Origin: Thermodesulfobacteriales bacterium
GTDB lineage: Bacteria; Desulfobacterota; Thermodesulfobacteria; Thermodesulfobacteriales; Thermodesulfatatoraceae
DNA length: 9,673 nt
NCBI GenBank assembly: GCA_026985945.1
Contig: JALSPN010000115.1
Location: 1-9,673 of the forward strand
Direction of reading: 5' to 3'
Translations under genes and position numbers: made by a program
In this document: positions 5,915-9,673 of the stretch, piece after piece
Numbering within the stretch: the stretch's first letter is position 1
Layout: every line of letters begins with the position of its first letter
The notes under the pieces: generated by a model
What the model was told of the DNA's origin: nothing
Database searches by the model: none
The model's input: only the letters and a program-made list of their open reading frames with translations

Positions 5915-7704
5915 TATTCTTCCTCTTCAAAAATTTCTTTCACCCGGCAATCCTCGCAATAATCCAGCAAAGAAAGCATATTGTTAAAGCGCCCGAGGTC
6001 TGCCAGGGTGTTTCGGACTTTCTCCTGAGATTTCCTGGTGCCGAAATATTTGCCACATCTCCTGCAGAAGACCGGTTCGTCCTGCTGAAGGGTTAGTTTT
6101 TCGAAAAAATTTTCATCAAGCCTCAGTGTTTTCTCCAGACGCAGGGCCTTTTCCGGACAGATCTCTTCACATATTCCACAGCCCACACAGAGAGCGGGCT
6201 CAAAGGTAAGGGCAAGCCTTTGAGGATCAGCCTTCAGGGCTTCGGTGTGGCACTCGTTAAGACACGCCAGACAAAGGGTGCAGGAAGAAGGGGCAATCTC
6301 AAGCCATCCAAAGTCTCGGGCGGGAAGTGCAAAGGCCGGTTTTTCAGCCAGGAGCCAGAATTGATAAAGTAAATCCCTGAAATAGGCCCGTCGTCCTTTA
6401 AAGGCCGGAAGGGCCTTTAAAGAAATTTTTACAGGGCTCAGGCGGGAGAATTTTTCTTTAAATTCTTCCCTCTGGAGCTTGGCAATCGGTCTTACCCGGA
6501 AAAGTCTCTCAAGGATTTCATTGGTAAATTCGTAATCTTCCGGGGCCTCGGAGAGAAAAACGATATTTCTGGCCCCTTTTGCCAGGAGGGAGAGCAATTT
6601 CTCAGGGCCCAGAGAGGCCGGAGCCCCGTGGGCAAGGAAAAAGAAGTCTCCTTCTTCGGGATACGAGGGGTGCCAGAAAAACCTTGCAAGTTCTTCTTCG
6701 GTTCCTATCACTACCACCCGCCCTTCAAGGGAGGGAAGCCCTGCAAGGTACGAGAAGAAACCCCGGTCGTCAAAGGGGGCGAATTCCAGAGCCCCGGTTG
6801 GACAGCGGGCCACACAGCTACCACACTCTTTACAGAGAAAATGGTCAATTTTGAGCCCCTTCTCCGTGATTTCAAGCGCCTCTTTCGGGCAACTTTGAAG
6901 GCAGAGGAGACAGCCGGAGCCGAAACGGGGCACGAATTGACAGCGGCCATCCTGAAATCTTACTACTTCTGAAATTTCAAACCTTCCAAGACTCCCAAAA
7001 AATTCTTCAAGTTCTTCCGGGCCGAAGAGCCGGCCTTTTTTTCGAGAAATACCCTCTGGAACTTCCTCCAGGAAAACCACCCGGGAAAAACTTTCTTCTC
7101 TTGTTTCGTAGCGGAAGAGGTCAATCGCCCCGGAAGGGCAGACTTTTTCACAGGTTCGACAGAAATCGCATCTTGAAACATCGATCCTTGGGCCCGGAGA
7201 GATAGCCTCCTTCGGGCAGCTCCTTCCACAGAGACCACAGGAAAGACATTTTTCTTCATCAACCGGGGCCCAGAACAGATAAGAAAAGAGATAAGCTCCC
7301 GCTTCGTAAGCAATAGTTAGGTCTTCTATCAGCGGAAAATCCGGATTTTTTCTTAAGCAGAAGGCCCGGGCCTTAAAAAGCCCCCCGTAAGTCTCCAAAA
7401 ATTTCTGCAACTTTGTGGGATTGTTTGAAACAATAGCTACCGGCTCTTTGCGGGTATCTATTTCGTAAGTTTTGAAAAAATTTTCTTCAAAACGGCCCTT
7501 TTCCGAAAGGGCCAGGGCTAAAAGTTCCTCTTCTGAAAAGAAGGTGGCATTTAAAAGGAGTGTGGGTGAAGTGAGGGGGGCTTTTGGTGAGTCTTCTGCC
7601 GGGCCAAATTCTCCTTTAAGGATAACGGAGCTTGAAGGATCTTCTTCCCAGGTAAGGAGATAACCTTCTTCTTTTTTGATCAGAAGAGGTCGTTTCCTTT
7701 TCAT
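5914..7704 (-). CDS. Multi-cluster [4Fe-4S] ferredoxin-like protein of the formate dehydrogenase operon
   Basis: This 596-residue soluble protein is the first gene of the operon, with no signal peptide or transmembrane helix. Residues 1-150 carry no cysteine cluster. Ferredoxin pairs follow at C153-C156-C159-C163 with C179-C182-C185-C189; at C265-C268-C272 with C291-C294-C297-C301; and, after a non-cysteine segment (about 310-470), at C475-C478-C481-C485 with C506-C509-C512-C516. A C-terminal CxxC (547-550) and another (583-586) resemble a rubredoxin- or zinc-ribbon-type site, followed by the acidic tail EEEE. The third motif lacks its first cysteine (Gly262); C255 might substitute. Similar proteins sit beside the TorD, FdhX and FdhA genes in Shewanella. 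Its role, whether cytoplasmic electron transfer or enzyme maturation, is unknown. I prefer the ATG at 7704 over the TTG at 7710; neither has a clear ribosome binding site. Confidence 0.85.
   Translation of the reverse strand: MKRKRPLLIKKEEGYLLTWEEDPSSSVILKGEFGPAEDSPKAPLTSPTLLLNATFFSEEELLALALSEKGRFEENFFKTYEIDTRKEPVAIVSNNPTKLQKFLETYGGLFKARAFCLRKNPDFPLIEDLTIAYEAGAYLFSYLFWAPVDEEKCLSCGLCGRSCPKEAISPGPRIDVSRCDFCRTCEKVCPSGAIDLFRYETREESFSRVVFLEEVPEGISRKKGRLFGPEELEEFFGSLGRFEISEVVRFQDGRCQFVPRFGSGCLLCLQSCPKEALEITEKGLKIDHFLCKECGSCVARCPTGALEFAPFDDRGFFSYLAGLPSLEGRVVVIGTEEELARFFWHPSYPEEGDFFFLAHGAPASLGPEKLLSLLAKGARNIVFLSEAPEDYEFTNEILERLFRVRPIAKLQREEFKEKFSRLSPVKISLKALPAFKGRRAYFRDLLYQFWLLAEKPAFALPARDFGWLEIAPSSCTLCLACLNECHTEALKADPQRLALTFEPALCVGCGICEEICPEKALRLEKTLRLDENFFEKLTLQQDEPVFCRRCGKYFGTRKSQEKVRNTLADLGRFNNMLSLLDYCEDCRVKEIFEEEE
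6396..6430 (+). terminator. Possible terminator-like hairpin for antisense transcription, inside the Fe-S gene
   Basis: CTTTAAAGGCC and GGCCTTTAAAG form a perfect 11-bp inverted repeat around GGAAG, followed on the + strand by AAATTTTT. That is terminator-like for a transcript running against the operon. On the sense strand the same bases encode LKALPAFKG, with no U-tract after the stem. No + strand gene upstream needs a terminator here, so it may be chance. Confidence 0.3.
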
Positions 7705-7711
7705 GGCCAAT

Positions 7712-7720
7712 ATCTTAGCA
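7712..7720 (-). promoter_or_regulatory. Candidate extended -10 element of the formate dehydrogenase operon
   Basis: TGCTAAGAT matches an extended -10 box (TGn plus a TATAAT-like hexamer). Placing the hexamer at -12 to -7 puts transcription start near 7705, one base before the ATG at 7704, which also lacks a Shine-Dalgarno sequence. No convincing -35 box lies at the usual spacing, as is common with extended -10 promoters. No sigma-54 box was seen. This is pattern matching only. Confidence 0.35.
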
Positions 7721-7723
7721 CAG

Positions 7724-7739
7724 GTCTTTTTTTAAAGAC
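7724..7739. promoter_or_regulatory. Inverted repeat between the divergent starts, possible operator
   Basis: GTCTTT and AAAGAC form a perfect 6-bp inverted repeat with a TTTT spacer, centred in the roughly 40-base gap between the operon and the divergent radical SAM gene. It lies just upstream of the -10 candidate of the operon, where a regulator could affect both directions. It could also be a weak stem without function. Confidence 0.35.
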
Positions 7740-7744
7740 AGGCA

Positions 7745-9673
7745 ATGTTAAGCTTTAAGTCCATGACGGACTGGGAAAAGGCGTGGGAGAAGATTATTTC
7801 CCGGGTGAAGCGCCCTTCTCGTTATCTCGGTCGGGAGCCCAACACCGAGGCCGGGGTCCCTTTTGAAGAGTCCCGCCTGCGGGTGTGTCTTGTCTTTCCT
7901 GATCTTTACGAGGTAGGGATGTCCCACCTGGGGCTCCTTATCCTCTACCTTATTCTCAAAGAGCAAGAGGGGATATTTGTAGATCGTGCTTACGCCCCGG
8001 CACGGGATCTGGAAGAGATCCTTCGCAAGGAAAAATTTCCCCTGCTTTCTTTACGGGCCAAAAGGCCGCTTGCAGAATTTGACCTGGTGGGGATTAGTTA
8101 TCCTTACGAACTCTGTGTCACCAATATCATCAACATCCTTGATCTTTCCGGGATCCCTATCTGGGCCAGAGACCGCAAAGAAAAGGACCCTATCGTCCTG
8201 GGGGGTGGTTCTGCAGTTGCCAATCCAGAGCCGGTAGCAGATTTCTACGACGCCATCATCATTGGCGAGGCGGAAGAGGCCATTTTAGAGGTAACTTCCT
8301 TTTTGATTGAGGCCAAAGAGGCCGGAGCTTCCCGCCAGGAATTTCTGGAGGGGCTTTTGCGCCTTGCAGGGATTTATGTGCCCTCTTTTTTTAAGCCCTG
8401 CTATGAAGGTGAAAATTTTAAAACCCTGCTTCCCTTAAAGCCCGGTTACGAAAAGATTAGAAGGCGCACGGTTGCCCACCTTGATGTAGTTCCCTATCCC
8501 TATCGTCCACCGGTTCCCTGGGCAGAGATCGCCCACGACCGCCTGGCCCTTGAAATCTCTCGGGGTTGCACGAGGGGCTGTCGGTTCTGCCAGGCAAGCA
8601 GTATATATCGACCGGTAAGGGAAAGGCCCCTGCGTCGCCTTCTGGAAATGGCTGAAGAGGGCCTTAAAGCCACCGGCTGGGACGAGGTTTCTTTCCTTTC
8701 TCTTTCCGCCGGCGATTATTCCTGCCTTACGGAGCTCATCGTCTCCTTTAACCGGCGCTTTGAGCCGGAAAAAGTGGCCATATCTCTTCCTTCTCTTCGG
8801 GTGGGGAGCCTTAATGAGACCATCATTCAGGAGATCAAAAAGGTAAGAAAGACGGGTTTTACCCTTGCCCCTGAAGCCGGAACCGAAAGGCTGCGGCAGG
8901 TGATCAACAAGGACATTTCCGAAGAGGCCCTCTTTGAGACCGCCCAAAGGGCCTTTGAAGCCGGCTGGCGCCACCTAAAGCTTTACTTCATGATCGGGCT
9001 CCCTACCGAAACCCCCGAAGACCTGGAAGGGATTGTTCGTCTCTCGAAAAAACTGACCCGCATTAAAGGAAGAGAAGGCCCGCGGGTTAACGTTTCAGTC
9101 TCCACCTTTGTGCCCAAACCACACACCGCCTTCCAGTGGGAAAGACAGCTAACTCTTGAAGAGACCCGGGCAAGGCTTTCTTTTTTGAGCGCGAGGCTCA
9201 GGGGGCGCAAGCTTCGTTTTAAATGGCACAAACCGGAGCAGAGCTTTCTTGAAGGAGTCTTTTCCCGGGGAGATCGAAGGCTTGCAAGACTTGCCTATGA
9301 GGCCTTCAGGAGAGGATCTCGCCTTGATGGCTGGAGCGATGAGTTCCGCTTTGAAGCCTGGCTTAAAGCCGCACGATCCCTCGGGATGGATCTTGATTTT
9401 TATCTCCGGCAGCGAGGCCTTGAAGACCCGCTTCCCTGGGATCACATAGATCTTGGCGTTACCAGAGATTTCCTGCGGGCGGAGAGAGAAAAATCACTTA
9501 AGGGGGAAATTAGCCCGGATTGCCGCTTCGGGCGTTGTCTCAAATGCGGGGTCTGCGACTTTAAAGAGATAAAAAACAGGCTTGCCAGGGGGAAATGTCA
9601 GCCCCCTGAAATTCGCCCCCCAAAACGCCGGGAGGAGGGGAGATTCTTTTATCGTCTCGTTTACCAGAAAAGG
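7745..9673 (+). CDS. Radical SAM protein, TIGR03960 type, probably fused to DUF2344 (3' end outside window)
   Basis: The frame stays open for 643 codons to the window edge. Residues about 44-190 resemble the Rossmann-like N-terminal part of B12-binding radical SAM proteins (VCLVFPDLYEVGMSHLGL; VLGGGSAVANPEP; IIIGEAEEA), but I see no DxHxxG cobalamin motif. The radical SAM cysteines are C275, C279 and C282 (ISRGCTRGCRFCQASS), followed by LSAGDYSCL, LAPEAGTERLR and YFMIGLPTETPEDL, typical of this family. A C-terminal cysteine group, C593-C598-C601-C604 (CRFGRCLKCGVC), may bind a second metal centre. The last residues, FYRLVYQKR, resemble the beginning of DUF2344 (TIGR03936), often fused or adjacent. 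The substrate is unknown; family members often lie near ribonuclease G and rplU, suggesting RNA or ribosome work. ATG 7745 is chosen (in-frame stop at 7733-7735); ATG 7763 is possible. The ribosome binding site is weak. Confidence 0.9.
   Translation, partial: MLSFKSMTDWEKAWEKIISRVKRPSRYLGREPNTEAGVPFEESRLRVCLVFPDLYEVGMSHLGLLILYLILKEQEGIFVDRAYAPARDLEEILRKEKFPLLSLRAKRPLAEFDLVGISYPYELCVTNIINILDLSGIPIWARDRKEKDPIVLGGGSAVANPEPVADFYDAIIIGEAEEAILEVTSFLIEAKEAGASRQEFLEGLLRLAGIYVPSFFKPCYEGENFKTLLPLKPGYEKIRRRTVAHLDVVPYPYRPPVPWAEIAHDRLALEISRGCTRGCRFCQASSIYRPVRERPLRRLLEMAEEGLKATGWDEVSFLSLSAGDYSCLTELIVSFNRRFEPEKVAISLPSLRVGSLNETIIQEIKKVRKTGFTLAPEAGTERLRQVINKDISEEALFETAQRAFEAGWRHLKLYFMIGLPTETPEDLEGIVRLSKKLTRIKGREGPRVNVSVSTFVPKPHTAFQWERQLTLEETRARLSFLSARLRGRKLRFKWHKPEQSFLEGVFSRGDRRLARLAYEAFRRGSRLDGWSDEFRFEAWLKAARSLGMDLDFYLRQRGLEDPLPWDHIDLGVTRDFLRAEREKSLKGEISPDCRFGRCLKCGVCDFKEIKNRLARGKCQPPEIRPPKRREEGRFFYRLVYQKR

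Noticed and set aside
7748..7966. Short minus-strand frame opposite the start of the radical SAM gene
   Set aside because: It is antisense to a gene with clear family motifs and has no features of its own.
1..9673. CRISPR arrays, tRNA or rRNA genes, riboswitches, phage genes
   Set aside because: I looked for spaced repeats, cloverleaf-like sequences and conserved aptamer cores and found none. The window is almost fully coding.

Overview
The window is a chromosomal segment from a bacterium of roughly balanced base composition. Its codon choice (many CTT/CTC, AGG/AGA and GCC codons) and gene content fit an anaerobic, probably thermophilic, sulfur-metabolising lineage such as Thermodesulfobacteria; the lineage is inference. 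Nearly every base is coding.

Layout. (1) Positions 1-112 are AT-rich and noncoding and look like the inner end of an insertion element. They abut (2) the 3' half of a cation:proton antiporter gene on the + strand (to 862), which has lost its 5' half. (3) From 7704 down to 852 runs a compact minus-strand operon for a periplasmic respiratory formate dehydrogenase, in transcription order: a 596-residue multi-[4Fe-4S] protein, a TorD-family chaperone, a 61-residue Tat-leader protein of the FdhX type, the catalytic subunit FdhA (selenocysteine at an in-frame TGA, 4532-4534, with a SECIS hairpin just 3' of it), the four-cluster ferredoxin subunit FdhB, and the cytochrome b subunit FdhC. Spacings are short (a 1-base overlap up to 52 bases). 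(4) Divergently, from 7745 off the right edge, runs a radical SAM protein of the TIGR03960 type, apparently continuing into a DUF2344 domain. Only about 40 bases separate the two divergent starts.

How the genes work together. FdhA oxidises formate at a Mo/W-bis-pyranopterin site with selenocysteine as metal ligand. Electrons pass through its own cluster to the four clusters of FdhB, then to the b hemes of FdhC and the menaquinone pool. FdhA is exported folded by Tat, which explains the chaperone and probably the small Tat-leader protein. The upstream poly-Fe-S protein is a recurring companion of this operon type (as in Shewanella and Epsilonproteobacteria), but its job is not settled.

The operon itself is a known type. 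The points most worth a second look are the selenocysteine/SECIS pair that splits fdhA for naive gene callers, strand-specific RNA hairpins (fdhA-fdhB gap; fdhC signal-peptide junction), a possible leaderless start of the operon, a lysine-arginine Tat motif in the small protein, an Fe-S motif lacking one cysteine, and the broken antiporter. I see no clearly new biological system here.
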